Shown: positions 51,104-60,146, counted from the stretch's first letter. The stretch is DNA of 64,000 nt from Limnohabitans sp. 63ED37-2 (GCF_001412535.1 NZ_CP011774.1:1297501-1361500), one strand, 5' to 3'. Translations and numbers: made by a program. Notes: generated from the sequence alone by a model not told the origin.

Positions 51104-52795
51104 TTACATGCCGGTGTAGTTGGGCCCGCCACCGCCTTCAGGCGTGACCCAGACGATGTTTTGGGTCGGGTCCTTGATGTCGCAAGTCTTGCAGTGCACG
51201 CAGTTTTGCGCGTTGATCTGCAGTCGGTCACTGTTGTCGGCGTTCTTGACGTACTCGTACACCCCAGCTGGGCAGTAGCGGCTTTCTGGTCCAGCAAACT
51301 TGGCCAGGTTGATGCCCACTGGCACCGACGCGTCTTTCAGCGTCAGGTGGGCGGGCTGGTTTTCTTCGTGGTTGGTGTTGCTGATGAAAACGCTGGACAG
51401 GCGGTCAAAGGTCAGCTTGCCGTCCGGTTTCGGGTACTCGATCTTCTCGCACTCGGCCGCAGGCTTTAAATACGTGTGATCGGCCTTGTCTCGGCGCAGG
51501 GTCCACGGAATGTGACCACGAAGCACGAATTGCTCAAAACCATTCATCAAAGTCGCCACCGTCAGGCCCTTCTTGAACCAGGTCTTGAAGTTTCGCGATT
51601 TGTTGAGCTCTGTGTAGAGCCAGCTGGCTTCAAAGGCCTCTGGGTAGGCGGTCAATTCGTCGTGCTGGCGACCTGCCTGCAGCGCGTCGTAAGCTGCTTC
51701 AGCAGCCAGCATGCCGGTTTTGATGGCGGCGTGGCTGCCTTTGATGCGGCTCACGTTCAGATAACCGGCGTCACACCCGACCAATGCACCGCCTGGGAAC
51801 ACGGTTTTGGGCAGGCTCATCAGGCCGCCTGCGGTGATGGCGCGGGCGCCGTAGCCGATGCGCTTGGCGTTGACTTCGCCCTTGTCGTTGGTGAAATACC
51901 ACTTAATGTTGTTGTGGGTCTTCCAACGCTGGAATTCTTCAAAGGGACTGAGCCAGGGGTTGGCGTAGTCCAGGCCGACCACATAGCCGATGGCGATTTT
52001 GTTGTCTTCCATGTGGTACATGAACGCACCACCATAGGTGTCGTTGTTCATGGGCCAGCCGGCGGTGTGCATGACAAAACCGGGGGTGTGGCGTGAGGGG
52101 TCAATCTCCCAAACTTCCTTGATGCCGATGCCGTAGGTTTGTGGATCGCGGCCTTCGTCGAGTTTGTATTTGGCGATCAGCTGCTTGCCCAGATGGCCGC
52201 GAGCGCCTTCGGCAAACACGGTGTACTTGGCGTGCAGTTCCATGCCCAGCTGGAAGTTCTCGGTGGGTTCGCCGTCTTTGCCCACGCCCAGATTGCCGGT
52301 GGCCACACCTTTGACGCTGCCGTCGTCGTTGTAGAGCACTTCAGCGGCGGTGAAGCCTGGGAAGATTTCCACGCCCAAATTCTCGGCCTGCTGGCCCAGC
52401 CAGCGGGTGAAGTTAGAGAGGCTGATGATGTAGTTGCCGTGGTTTTGCGCGCACTCGGGCAGGAAGATGCTCGGGGTGCGGGTGGCGCCGGTTTCGCTCA
52501 AAAAGCTCCAGGCGTCGTCGGTCACGGGCTGGTTCAGCGGTGCGCCAAGTTCTTTCCAGTTGGGGAAGAGTTCGGTCAGTGCCTTGGGGTCCATGATGGC
52601 GCCCGACAGGATGTGCGCGCCGGGCTCGCCGCCTTTTTCCAGCACCACCACGGAGACATCCTGGCCTTTTTCAGCGGCCAGTTGCTTCAGTCGGATGGCT
52701 GTGGACAGGCCGCCGGGGCCGCCACCGACCACGACCACGTCGTATTCCATGGATTCGCGGGGGCCGTAAGTGCTCAGGATTTCTTCGGGGCTCAT
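51104..52795 (-). CDS. etfD: Electron-transfer flavoprotein:ubiquinone oxidoreductase
   Basis: This membrane-peripheral flavoprotein passes electrons from ETF (reduced by acyl-CoA dehydrogenases) to ubiquinone. The 563-residue protein has an N-terminal FAD loop VVVGGGPGGLSTAIRL at about 20-35 and a C-terminal [4Fe-4S] cluster (YCPAGVYEYV, then QNCVHCKTCDIKDP). The 10-residue tail ends GPNYTGM. It stands as a single gene between the TRAP operon and the SDR, fitting the acyl-CoA theme downstream. Confidence 0.96.
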   Translation of the reverse strand: MSPEEILSTYGPRESMEYDVVVVGGGPGGLSTAIRLKQLAAEKGQDVSVVVLEKGGEPGAHILSGAIMDPKALTELFPNWKELGAPLNQPVTDDAWSFLSETGATRTPSIFLPECAQNHGNYIISLSNFTRWLGQQAENLGVEIFPGFTAAEVLYNDDGSVKGVATGNLGVGKDGEPTENFQLGMELHAKYTVFAEGARGHLGKQLIAKYKLDEGRDPQTYGIGIKEVWEIDPSRHTPGFVMHTAGWPMNNDTYGGAFMYHMEDNKIAIGYVVGLDYANPWLSPFEEFQRWKTHNNIKWYFTNDKGEVNAKRIGYGARAITAGGLMSLPKTVFPGGALVGCDAGYLNVSRIKGSHAAIKTGMLAAEAAYDALQAGRQHDELTAYPEAFEASWLYTELNKSRNFKTWFKKGLTVATLMNGFEQFVLRGHIPWTLRRDKADHTYLKPAAECEKIEYPKPDGKLTFDRLSSVFISNTNHEENQPAHLTLKDASVPVGINLAKFAGPESRYCPAGVYEYVKNADNSDRLQINAQNCVHCKTCDIKDPTQNIVWVTPEGGGGPNYTGM

Positions 52796-52945
52796 GAACG
52801 TCTCTTCTAGGGAAGGGTCAAAACAAATGTCCAGACACGGGGGTGTCGGGCGTGTGACTCATTTTATGCGGCTCTTTTCGGCTTGCCCCGCACAATGGCG
52901 TCAGCAGTTTTGCCCCGCAGGGGTTTCCATCTTGAAGGAGTTGTC

Positions 52946-53728
52946 ATGGCTTATGAAATTGATTTGTCCGGCCGCGTAGCCTTGGTCACCGGGGCTTCGG
53001 GTGGTTTGGGGGCGCAATTTGCCCGAACCCTGGCCGCAGCAGGCGCGGGGGTGGTGTTGGCCAGTCGCCGCATGGACAAGCTCAAAGACCTGCGGGCCGA
53101 GATCGAGGCTGCGGGCGGTGACGCGCATGTGGTCGAGATGGACGTGACCGACCGCCACAGCATTGCCGCTGCTGTGGCACACGCCGAAACCGAGATGGGC
53201 AGCATCGACATTTTGGTGAACAACTCGGGCGTGAGCACCACCCAGCGCATCCAGGACGTGACGGAAGAAGACTACGACTTCATCATGAACACCAATGTGC
53301 GTGGTGCGTTTTTTGTGGCGCAAGAGGTGGGCAAACGCATGCTGGCCCGCGCCAAGGGCGCAGCGCCAGGCAGTTTTACAGGCGGGCGCATCATCAACAT
53401 CGCCTCGATGGCGGGCCTGAAGGTGTTGCCGCAAATTGGCGTGTACTGCATGAGCAAGGCCGCCGTGATCCAGATGACCAAGGCTTTTGCGGTCGAGTGG
53501 GGCAAGTTCGGCATCAACGTGAACGCGATTTGCCCCGGCTACATCGACACCGAAATCAACCACCACCATTGGCAGACCGAACAAGGTCAAAAGCTCATCA
53601 GCATGCTGCCGCGCAAGCGCGTGGGCCAGCCGCAAGACCTGGACGCCTTGTTGATGCTGCTGGCCAGCGACCAGAGCCACTTCATCAACGGCGCGGTGGT
53701 GTCAGCCGACGACGGGTTTGCCGTCTGA
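52946..53728 (+). CDS. Short-chain dehydrogenase/reductase
   Basis: A 260-residue classical SDR. Nucleotide loop TGASGGLGAQFA at about residues 16-27, NNSG, and catalytic ASMAG plus YCMSK (Tyr and Lys four apart). AAGGAG precedes the ATG at 52946. The thioesterase gene follows ten bases after its stop, which suggests acyl-CoA or hydroxyacyl-CoA chemistry, as for 3-hydroxyacyl-CoA dehydrogenase-like SDRs. Substrate not assigned. Confidence 0.88.
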   Translation: MAYEIDLSGRVALVTGASGGLGAQFARTLAAAGAGVVLASRRMDKLKDLRAEIEAAGGDAHVVEMDVTDRHSIAAAVAHAETEMGSIDILVNNSGVSTTQRIQDVTEEDYDFIMNTNVRGAFFVAQEVGKRMLARAKGAAPGSFTGGRIINIASMAGLKVLPQIGVYCMSKAAVIQMTKAFAVEWGKFGINVNAICPGYIDTEINHHHWQTEQGQKLISMLPRKRVGQPQDLDALLMLLASDQSHFINGAVVSADDGFAV

Positions 53729-53738
53729 GGGACAAACC

Positions 53739-54161
53739 ATGAAGCTGGAGTTGCCCGAACGCAAGAAGTTGGTCAATGAATTGGTCATTCCCATTCGCTG
53801 GGGTGACATGGACGCCATGGGTCACGTCAACAACACGGTGTATTTCCGCTACCTGGAGAGCACCCGCATTGACTGGTTTGACAAGATCGGTTTCACCCCG
53901 AACCCCCAGGGCGAAGGCCCAGTGATCGTCAACGCCTTTTGCAATTTCTACAAACAGTTTGAATACCCGGGCAACATCTTGGCCAAGATGTATGTGAGCG
54001 ACCCTGGTCGCACCACGTTTGAGAGCTGGTGCACGCTGGAGCGCACCGACCAGCCCGGGGTGATCTTTGCTGCTGGTGGCGCGACCACGATTTGGGTGGA
54101 TTTTCCCAAGCAAAAAGCCGTGAACTTGCCCGAATGGGTGCGGGCTTTGGTCAGCGACTGA
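53739..54161 (+). CDS. Acyl-CoA thioesterase, 4-hydroxybenzoyl-CoA thioesterase fold
   Basis: A 140-residue hot-dog-fold protein. The catalytic Asp is in WGDMDAMGHVNNTVYFRYLE, the signature of the YbgC/4HBT group. It could release CoA from acyl-CoA products of the local pathway. It is transcribed with the SDR gene and convergent with the PF10118 gene, whose stop lies six bases away. Confidence 0.9.
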   Translation: MKLELPERKKLVNELVIPIRWGDMDAMGHVNNTVYFRYLESTRIDWFDKIGFTPNPQGEGPVIVNAFCNFYKQFEYPGNILAKMYVSDPGRTTFESWCTLERTDQPGVIFAAGGATTIWVDFPKQKAVNLPEWVRALVSD

Positions 54162-54166
54162 AAGCT

Positions 54167-55063
54167 TCAGGCCGCGGATTGGGCGGGTGCGCCCACCGCA
54201 CGCCACTGGTCCGAGTGGCTTTGCAGCCATTCTTTCGACAGCGTTTCACTGCCCACTTGCATGGGGTGAAAGTCTTTGCGGGTGTATTCCCAAACGGGCT
54301 TGGCCACGCGCCAGACCATGCCGTGGCGGCCAAACAAGAACTTGCTGGCCGACCACCAGGTGGAGGGCTTGAACAAAGTTTTGTCGTGCCAGAGGTTGTT
54401 CACGGTCTGGCGGAACACGTCGGTGCTGAACTGGATGGTGACGTACCAAAACCAGCGCATGCGCCACTGGTGGTTGCCGCCCAAGCGTTGGTACAGGTCA
54501 AAGGCCACGCATTTGTGCTCAGATTCTTCGGCCGCGTGCCAACGCCACAGGGTTTTGAGGGGTTCTTCTGCCCCGGCAAACCAGTCGCCCGGCTGGTCCA
54601 TGCGGTCCAAAGTCAGATCGCCAAAGATCGAGGTGTAGTGCTCAAAAGCGGCGGTGATGGCCAGCTCGTGCAGGTAACCCTTGTCGCTTTTGCTGAAGAA
54701 TTCCTCGCGTCCTTTTTTCAGGCGCTGCTCGGCGCGAGGACCCCAGTGGTTGACGAAGCCTTGTTTTTCCAGGTGCGCGTTGTACAGCGCATGCAGGTGG
54801 CGGTGGGTGGCTTCTTGGCCCACAAAGCCTTTGGCAATTTGTTTGAGTTCGGCGTTTTCGGGGGTGTCGGGCAGGTTTTTGGCGCCATTTTTGACCGCGT
54901 CGATGAACGACTGCTCTCCCACCGGAAAGCTCATGGACAAGGCGTTGGCGTAAGCCGTCAAAAACGCATCACCGCCGTTCCAGTGACGCGAAAAACCTTG
55001 GCTCAGGTCCACGCTCAAACGGCGCACAGTCAACTCGGTCGGGGCGGCGGGGTGGGTGTTCAT
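54167..55063 (-). CDS. Predicted metal-dependent hydrolase (PF10118-like)
   Basis: A 298-residue protein. Two helical ExxH-type motifs (FVGQEATHRHLHA and AAEESEHKCVAFD) with further His/Glu suggest a di-metal, ferritin-like site. I match it to the predicted metal-dependent hydrolase family PF10118, which has no proven activity. Divergent from the TetR gene across 100 bases, so it is a candidate target of that regulator. Confidence 0.8.
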   Translation of the reverse strand: MNTHPAAPTELTVRRLSVDLSQGFSRHWNGGDAFLTAYANALSMSFPVGEQSFIDAVKNGAKNLPDTPENAELKQIAKGFVGQEATHRHLHALYNAHLEKQGFVNHWGPRAEQRLKKGREEFFSKSDKGYLHELAITAAFEHYTSIFGDLTLDRMDQPGDWFAGAEEPLKTLWRWHAAEESEHKCVAFDLYQRLGGNHQWRMRWFWYVTIQFSTDVFRQTVNNLWHDKTLFKPSTWWSASKFLFGRHGMVWRVAKPVWEYTRKDFHPMQVGSETLSKEWLQSHSDQWRAVGAPAQSAA

Positions 55064-55163
55064 GGTGGCTCTTTAGGACAAATCGGTCAGAATGTGAGCA
55101 TTGTTCATGTTTTGCAAAGACCTTGCAACTCGCGATCTACTCATATTTTTCACAAGGCGTTTC

Positions 55164-55871
55164 ATGCCCGCTGTACAACCCCCTGCCAAGACCAAAGCCC
55201 CGTCCAGCCTGCGTCGCCAGCCCTCGCAGGCCCGGGCGCAGAAAACCATGCAAACCTTGTTCAAGGCGGCTGCTCAGATTTTGGACAAGGAAGGTGAGGC
55301 CGGTTTGACCACCAACAAGGTGGCCGCTGCCGCCGGTTTTTCGATTGGCACGCTCTACCAATACTTTCCCAGCAAAGAGGTGCTGGTGCAGGCCATGGCG
55401 GCCAAAGGGCAGGGCATGGTGTTGCAAGAGTTGGGCCGCTACCTGAGTGAGCTGGAAAACCTGCCCGATGTGCGAGAGCTGGACGGCCGCGAGTTGCTGG
55501 GCAAGGCCATTCGCATCTTGGTGCGGGGTTTTGCCACGGGCAAAGGCCTGAGCCAAAGCCTGATTCACCTGTGCTGGACCCTGGAAAAGCCCGAGGAAAC
55601 GGCCAGCGCCGTGCGTCAGGTGGCCGACCGTCTGGCCGTGTTTTTTGAACGCATAGACCACCCGGCGCTGCAAACGCCCAGCATGGCCCAAATGTTTGTG
55701 CTGACCCGCTCGGTGATTGGCACCTTGCGCAGTGCCAGCCTGGAAAAGTCACCCCTATTGGGCAGCCCCGCGTTTGAGCAGGCGCTAACCCAAATGGCTT
55801 GGGCTTTGCTGGCCAAGCCTGAGGCCCATCAGGCGGCGGGTTTGGCCTTGGGTGCGCGGCCCATCAAATAG
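55164..55871 (+). CDS. TetR-family transcriptional regulator
   Basis: A 235-residue TetR-type repressor. The DNA-binding helix-turn-helix lies near residues 45-80 (TTNKVAAAAGFSIGTLYQYFPSKEVLV). The first 30 residues are Pro/Lys-rich (PAVQPPAKTKAP). The C-terminal ligand domain is hydrophobic and unassigned. The ATG at 55164 is the best start; a longer frame exists upstream. Its 3' end overlaps the convergent AhpD-like gene by 43 bases. Confidence 0.88.
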   Translation: MPAVQPPAKTKAPSSLRRQPSQARAQKTMQTLFKAAAQILDKEGEAGLTTNKVAAAAGFSIGTLYQYFPSKEVLVQAMAAKGQGMVLQELGRYLSELENLPDVRELDGRELLGKAIRILVRGFATGKGLSQSLIHLCWTLEKPEETASAVRQVADRLAVFFERIDHPALQTPSMAQMFVLTRSVIGTLRSASLEKSPLLGSPAFEQALTQMAWALLAKPEAHQAAGLALGARPIK

Positions 55872-56437
55872 AACTCGGGGTTGGGCATCATGCCGCTGAA
55901 GCTGGCCATGCGGTTAGACAGGCCAAAGAAAGCGGTGATGGCCGCGATGTCCCAGATGTCCTCGTCGTTGAAGCCGTGGGCGTGCAGGGCGGCAAAGTCG
56001 GCTTCTTCCACTTCATGCGACTGGTTGCAGACCTTGAGGGCAAAGTCGAGCATGGCGCGTTGGCGGGGGCTGATGTCGGCCTTGCGGTGGTTGATGGCGA
56101 CTTGATCGGCCACCAGCGGTTTCTTTTCGTAAATACGCAAGATCGCGCCGTGCGCCACCACGCAATACAGGCAGTTGTTGGCCGCGCTGGTGGTGGTCAC
56201 GATCATCTCCCGATCGCCTTTGCTCAGGCCACTTTCGCGCCCCACGGACTCCGGCACCATCAGCGCGTCGTGGTAAGCAAAAAAAGCACGCCATTCGGCC
56301 GGGCGTCGGGCAAAGGCCAAGAACACATTGGGCACAAAACCGGCTTTTTCTTGAACTTCGAGGACCTTGGCTTGGATGTCATCAGGTAAGTCCTTGATTT
56401 CGGGGGCGGGGTAGCGTGTTGTAGGGGGTGTGCTCAT
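55829..56437 (-). CDS. AhpD-fold peroxidase-related protein
   Basis: A 202-residue protein of the carboxymuconolactone decarboxylase/AhpD superfamily. The redox pair CxxC plus His (NCLYCVVAHGAILRIY) is the AhpD-type active site, here about residue 90. Family members reduce peroxides or act as thiol relays. GGAG precedes the ATG. It is divergent from the CMD-type gene at 56495, so both belong to the same superfamily. Confidence 0.87.
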   Translation of the reverse strand: MSTPPTTRYPAPEIKDLPDDIQAKVLEVQEKAGFVPNVFLAFARRPAEWRAFFAYHDALMVPESVGRESGLSKGDREMIVTTTSAANNCLYCVVAHGAILRIYEKKPLVADQVAINHRKADISPRQRAMLDFALKVCNQSHEVEEADFAALHAHGFNDEDIWDIAAITAFFGLSNRMASFSGMMPNPEFYLMGRAPKAKPAA

Positions 56438-56494
56438 GGTGTCTCCTGGTGGGCAAGGTTTTGATTATGCTCATGGCTCTTAAAGGAAGCTGTC

Positions 56495-56908
56495 ATGTCT
56501 CAAACACCGATTGAAAAAGCCCGCGACGCCCACCTCGACGATGCCGCATTTCAGGCTGGCTTGAAAACCCGCACGCAAGTGATGGGCCCGTCCTATGTGG
56601 ACCGCGCCTTGGGTGCTGCCACCGACTACTCCATGCCCATGCAGGAGTTCATCACCGCCAATGCTTGGGGCAATGTGTGGCAACGCCCCGGGTTGGACTT
56701 GAAAACCCGCAGCCTCATCACCGTGGCCATGCTCGCTGCCCAAGGCAAGCAGCAAGAACTCAAAGCCCATGTGCGCGGTGCCATCAACAACGGGGCGACA
56801 CCCGAAGAGCTGCGCGAAGTGATGCTGCACGCCACGGTGTATTGCGGCTTCCCCACCGCCATCGATGCCTTTCGCAGCGTCACCGAGGTGGTCGAGACTT
56901 TGGGCTGA
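56495..56908 (+). CDS. Carboxymuconolactone decarboxylase-family protein (PcaC-like)
   Basis: A 137-residue protein with the PcaC-like block (TRSLITVAMLAAQGKQQELKAH, then ATPEELREVMLHATVYCGFP). True PcaC decarboxylates 4-carboxymuconolactone in the protocatechuate pathway; no pca genes are adjacent. GGAAG precedes the ATG. Immediately after its TGA, 32 more in-frame codons stay open before a second stop (see findings). Confidence 0.87.
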   Translation: MSQTPIEKARDAHLDDAAFQAGLKTRTQVMGPSYVDRALGAATDYSMPMQEFITANAWGNVWQRPGLDLKTRSLITVAMLAAQGKQQELKAHVRGAINNGATPEELREVMLHATVYCGFPTAIDAFRSVTEVVETLG

Positions 56909-57007
56909 TTGCACCAGGTGGTGGTATACGAGCGTGCCCTGGAGCGTTCGATCAACGGGCAGGTCAACATGAAGTTGGCCGTGTTGATGCGTGAACTTGT
57001 CTGCTGA
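56909..57007 (+). other. In-frame coding-like remnant after the CMD gene
   Basis: Directly following the CMD stop and in the same frame, 32 codons (LHQVVVYERALERSI... to LVC, then TGA) have codon use like genes nearby. There is no start codon with a ribosome site beyond the TTG at 56909. I cannot match it to a family. It may be the eroded end of a gene lost before the acyl-CoA dehydrogenase, or chance. Confidence 0.3.
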
Positions 57008-57067
57008 TTCCCTCATTTTTCCAGCTGCCATCGGGCAACTGAGACCGACCCTTGGAGCGAAGACCCC

Positions 57068-59392
57068 ATGAACTTGAGCAAAGACGAACTGGCTTTTCGT
57101 GACGAAGTACGCGCATTTTTGGCGGCCGAGTTGACCGATGAGATCCGCCTGGGCGGGCACCGAACCTCGGGCATTTTTTCGGACTACGAGGTCGGTATCC
57201 CTTGGCAGCGGGTCTTGGCCAAGCGCGGCTGGGCTGCGCCGCACTGGCCGGTCGAGTGGGGTGGTTGCGGCTGGACGCCGAGACAGCACGACATTTTTGC
57301 CAGCGAGATGGCGGCGGCCGATGCCCCCAAGGTCTCGCCGCTGGGCTTGGTGATGGCCGCCCCCGTGCTGGTGGCGTTTGGTACACAGGCCCAAAAAGAG
57401 CGTTGGCTCCCCGACATCCGCAACGGTGTGAGTTATTGGTGCCAGGGCTACAGCGAGCCGGGGTCGGGTTCCGACCTGGCATCGCTGCAATGCCGCGCCC
57501 GCCGCGAGGGCAACGAGTGGGTGATCAACGGCTCCAAAATCTGGACCACCCACGCCCACAATGCCACCCACATGTTTTGCCTGGTGCGCACCGACAGCAG
57601 CGGCAAGCCCCAGCAAGGCATCAGCTTTTTGATGTTCGAGTTGAACAAGCCAGGCATCCAGATCCGGCCGATCATCAGCATCTCGGGCGACCACGAATTC
57701 AACCAGGTCTTTTTTGACGAGGCCCGCGTGCCCGCTGACGCGCTGATCGGCGAAGAAAACCAAGGCTGGACCATTGCCAAATTTTTGCTGGAGCACGAAC
57801 GGGGCGGCTCGTCTGCGCCGTTCTTGCGGGGCCGTTTGGCCCGCTTGCACGAGTCCTTGCAAGAGGCCTTTGCGCAAGGTGCGCCGGGCACCGAGCACGA
57901 AGACATCGCCCTGAGCTTGGCCAACGCGCAGTGCCGGATCGACGCCTTGCACGCGTGGGAACAAGAGGTGCTGACCGCCCGCATCGGTGGCGGCACGCAG
58001 CCTGCCTGGATGCCCGCTGCGCCGTCCATGGGCAAGGTGCTGGCCACCGAGCTCAAGCAGCACTTGACTGAGTTGGGCTTGGACATTGCAGGCGTCTACG
58101 GTGCCACCAGCTTGACCATCGAGGAGGCTGCTGCCCACGCCTTGCCTGTGCCCGAGGAGTCTGTGTTCGCAACCCGGGCTTATTTGAACGACCGCGCTGC
58201 GTCGATTTATGGCGGCACCAACGAAGTCCAGCGCAACCTGATTGCCCGCCACGTTCTGGGCGCGGAGGTTGTGGAACCTGTGTTGCCACTGGACGAGACA
58301 CAGGCCATGCTGGTGGCCAGTCTGCAAGGCTGGCTGCAAGACAAGTTGCCGTTTGACAAGCGGGTGCCCATGATCGCCACGCCAGAGGCGATTGCGCCGC
58401 TGTGGCAGGGCTTGGCGCACGAGCTGGGCCTGTTGGGCGCTGCGCTGCCGGAACACTTGGGCGGCATGGGCGGTGGTTTGCCCGAGCAAATGCTGATCTG
58501 CCAGGCCCTGGGTGCGGCTTTGGTGGGCGAGCCTTACAGCAGCTCGGCCGTGCTGGGTGCCAACTTGTTGCAGGCGCTGGGCGACCCGGCAGCTGATGTT
58601 TTGCTGCAAGCCATGGCCGATGGCCAAGTGCGTTTGGCTGTGGCGGCCTTGGAGCCTGCAGGGCGCACGGATTTGAGCCGGTTGCAGACCCGCTTGTTCA
58701 ACTCGCAGGGCCAGATGCACATCAGCGGGCGCAAAGCCTTGGTGCGTTGCGCAACCGGTGCCACACACTGGCTGGTGAGCGCACGAGATGACGCGGGGCA
58801 TCTGCGTATCTGCCTGCTCGACCCCGCAGCCAGCGGTGTGCAACGGCGTGATGTGCGGCTGATCGACGGCGTCTGGGCGGCTGAGCTGGCGTTTGACCAA
58901 ACGCCCGTGCAGGCCCTCATCGGCCAAGGTGATGCAGTGGCCGCGCTCTCGCAAGCTTGGGACACCGCCACGCTGGCCGCAGGCGCCGAGGCCGTGGGGG
59001 TGATGCAGGCCTTGATGCGTGACACGCTGAACTACACCAGCCAGCGCAAACAGTTCGGCCAGCCCTTGGCGGCCTTTCAGGCTTTGCAACACCGTATGGC
59101 CGACATGTACATGGCCTTGGTGCAAGCTGCGGCGGCGGTGGGCGCATGTGCCGATGTGCTGGGCGACAGCCCCGAGCGCCGCGCTGAGCGGGTGTCCTCG
59201 GCCCATGTGACGGTGCTGCGTGCGGCACGGTTGGTGGGGCAGGGCGCGGTGCAGTTGCACGGCGGCATGGGCATGACCGACGAGCTGGCCGTGGGCCATG
59301 GCTTCAAGCGGCTGACGGTGATCGAGCAGCAGTTTGGCGGGGTGGCGCAGCATTTGAGGCGGGTGGCAGCTGGGCGTTCAGGTTTGGGGTGA
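57068..59392 (+). CDS. Fused double acyl-CoA dehydrogenase
   Basis: A 774-residue protein with two acyl-CoA dehydrogenase domains in one chain. The first covers about residues 1-395 (GYSEPGSGSDLASLQC, WTTHAHNATHMF, then RAASIYGGTNEVQRNLIARHVLG), the second about 396-774 (LPEHLGGMGGGLPEQ, then GAVQLHGGMGMTDELAVG and RLTVIEQQFGG). Most acyl-CoA dehydrogenases are about 380-400 residues. The second half has diverged and may be structural. Such heteromeric domain pairs occur as separate genes in steroid and pimelate degradation. Electrons would go to ETF and the ETF-QO at 51.1 kb. Confidence 0.9.
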   Translation: MNLSKDELAFRDEVRAFLAAELTDEIRLGGHRTSGIFSDYEVGIPWQRVLAKRGWAAPHWPVEWGGCGWTPRQHDIFASEMAAADAPKVSPLGLVMAAPVLVAFGTQAQKERWLPDIRNGVSYWCQGYSEPGSGSDLASLQCRARREGNEWVINGSKIWTTHAHNATHMFCLVRTDSSGKPQQGISFLMFELNKPGIQIRPIISISGDHEFNQVFFDEARVPADALIGEENQGWTIAKFLLEHERGGSSAPFLRGRLARLHESLQEAFAQGAPGTEHEDIALSLANAQCRIDALHAWEQEVLTARIGGGTQPAWMPAAPSMGKVLATELKQHLTELGLDIAGVYGATSLTIEEAAAHALPVPEESVFATRAYLNDRAASIYGGTNEVQRNLIARHVLGAEVVEPVLPLDETQAMLVASLQGWLQDKLPFDKRVPMIATPEAIAPLWQGLAHELGLLGAALPEHLGGMGGGLPEQMLICQALGAALVGEPYSSSAVLGANLLQALGDPAADVLLQAMADGQVRLAVAALEPAGRTDLSRLQTRLFNSQGQMHISGRKALVRCATGATHWLVSARDDAGHLRICLLDPAASGVQRRDVRLIDGVWAAELAFDQTPVQALIGQGDAVAALSQAWDTATLAAGAEAVGVMQALMRDTLNYTSQRKQFGQPLAAFQALQHRMADMYMALVQAAAAVGACADVLGDSPERRAERVSSAHVTVLRAARLVGQGAVQLHGGMGMTDELAVGHGFKRLTVIEQQFGGVAQHLRRVAAGRSGLG

Positions 59393-59468
59393 CCGTCATC
59401 TGTTTTCGACAGTCACCGTGTCGGGGCTGAAGCCACCGACCTACAACACGACCTGTTGACCCAGTGCC

Positions 59469-60035
59469 TCACCCTCGCATCAGCTTCTGAATCAAATCCG
59501 CCGCCCCAGAGGCCTGGTATTTGCGCATGAGTTTCACACGGTAGATCTCTACGGTGCGGTGACTGATACCCAAGGCGCGACCAATCTCTTTGCTGGTTTG
59601 GCCGTCCATCAGGTGGGCGGCGACCTCGCGTTCACGCGCAGTGAGTTCGGCTTTGACGGGTTTGCGGGCCGACAGGTCTTCAAAGGTCCAGATGCCCGCT
59701 TCGTGCGGGGCGTCGCGGTTCAAGGCCCGTCCTGTCACGTGGCACCAAAAAGTCTCGCCTTTGAAGCGGCCGTCCACGCGCTTCATCACGCGGTCGTCGG
59801 CGTACACGCCCTTGGCGTTCAGGATGGGGGTGATGCGCTGACCGGTGCGCTCGTACTCGTCGGCGCTGGGGTAGAGCAGTTGGAAGGTTTGGCCGATCAG
59901 TTGTTCGCGGGGCACGCCAAACATCTCGCACACGCGCTGGTTGCAGTCGACCATGGTGCGGTTACGCGAGAGCACCATGCCAATGGGGGCCAAGTCAAAA
60001 GCGAGGCGGTAATCTATTTTGGGGCCTGAGCTCAT
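59469..60035 (-). CDS. PAS-LuxR transcriptional regulator
   Basis: A 188-residue regulator. A PAS domain covers about residues 10-125 (LAFDLAPIGMVLSRNRTMVDCN), with an AGIWTFEDLSARK end, and a LuxR helix-turn-helix (LTAREREVAAHLMDGQTSKEIGRALGISHRTVEIYR) follows. The PAS alone may sense a small ligand or redox. AGGA lies six bases before the ATG at 60035. It is divergent from scoA, and the 22-bp palindrome between them is its likely site. A longer open frame upstream is antisense to scoA. Confidence 0.9.
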   Translation of the reverse strand: MSSGPKIDYRLAFDLAPIGMVLSRNRTMVDCNQRVCEMFGVPREQLIGQTFQLLYPSADEYERTGQRITPILNAKGVYADDRVMKRVDGRFKGETFWCHVTGRALNRDAPHEAGIWTFEDLSARKPVKAELTAREREVAAHLMDGQTSKEIGRALGISHRTVEIYRVKLMRKYQASGAADLIQKLMRG

Positions 60036-60090
60036 GCGCAATCCTGTGACAATGACAGGGAGTCTGCCTAAGGACTCACCATTACGAAAA

Positions 60091-60112
60091 ACTACGTATT
60101 CGAATACGTAGT
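60091..60112. promoter_or_regulatory. Perfect 22-bp palindrome, likely PAS-LuxR operator
   Basis: Each half is ACTACGTATTC / GAATACGTAGT with the centre between 60101 and 60102 and no mismatch. It lies 34 bases upstream of the scoA start and 55 bases upstream of the divergent regulator start. Its position and symmetry fit a dimeric LuxR-type regulator that controls both genes. Confidence 0.7.
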
Positions 60113-60146
60113 ATCGTAGCGTTTTCATCCTTTCCTGGAGACCGGT

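Noticed and set aside
56480..59353. A 957-residue open frame on the minus strand
   Set aside because: It is antisense to the acyl-CoA dehydrogenase and CMD genes over its full length. In GC-rich genes the opposite strand often stays open. The sequence is rich in His/Gln/Gly with no motif and no start with a ribosome site.
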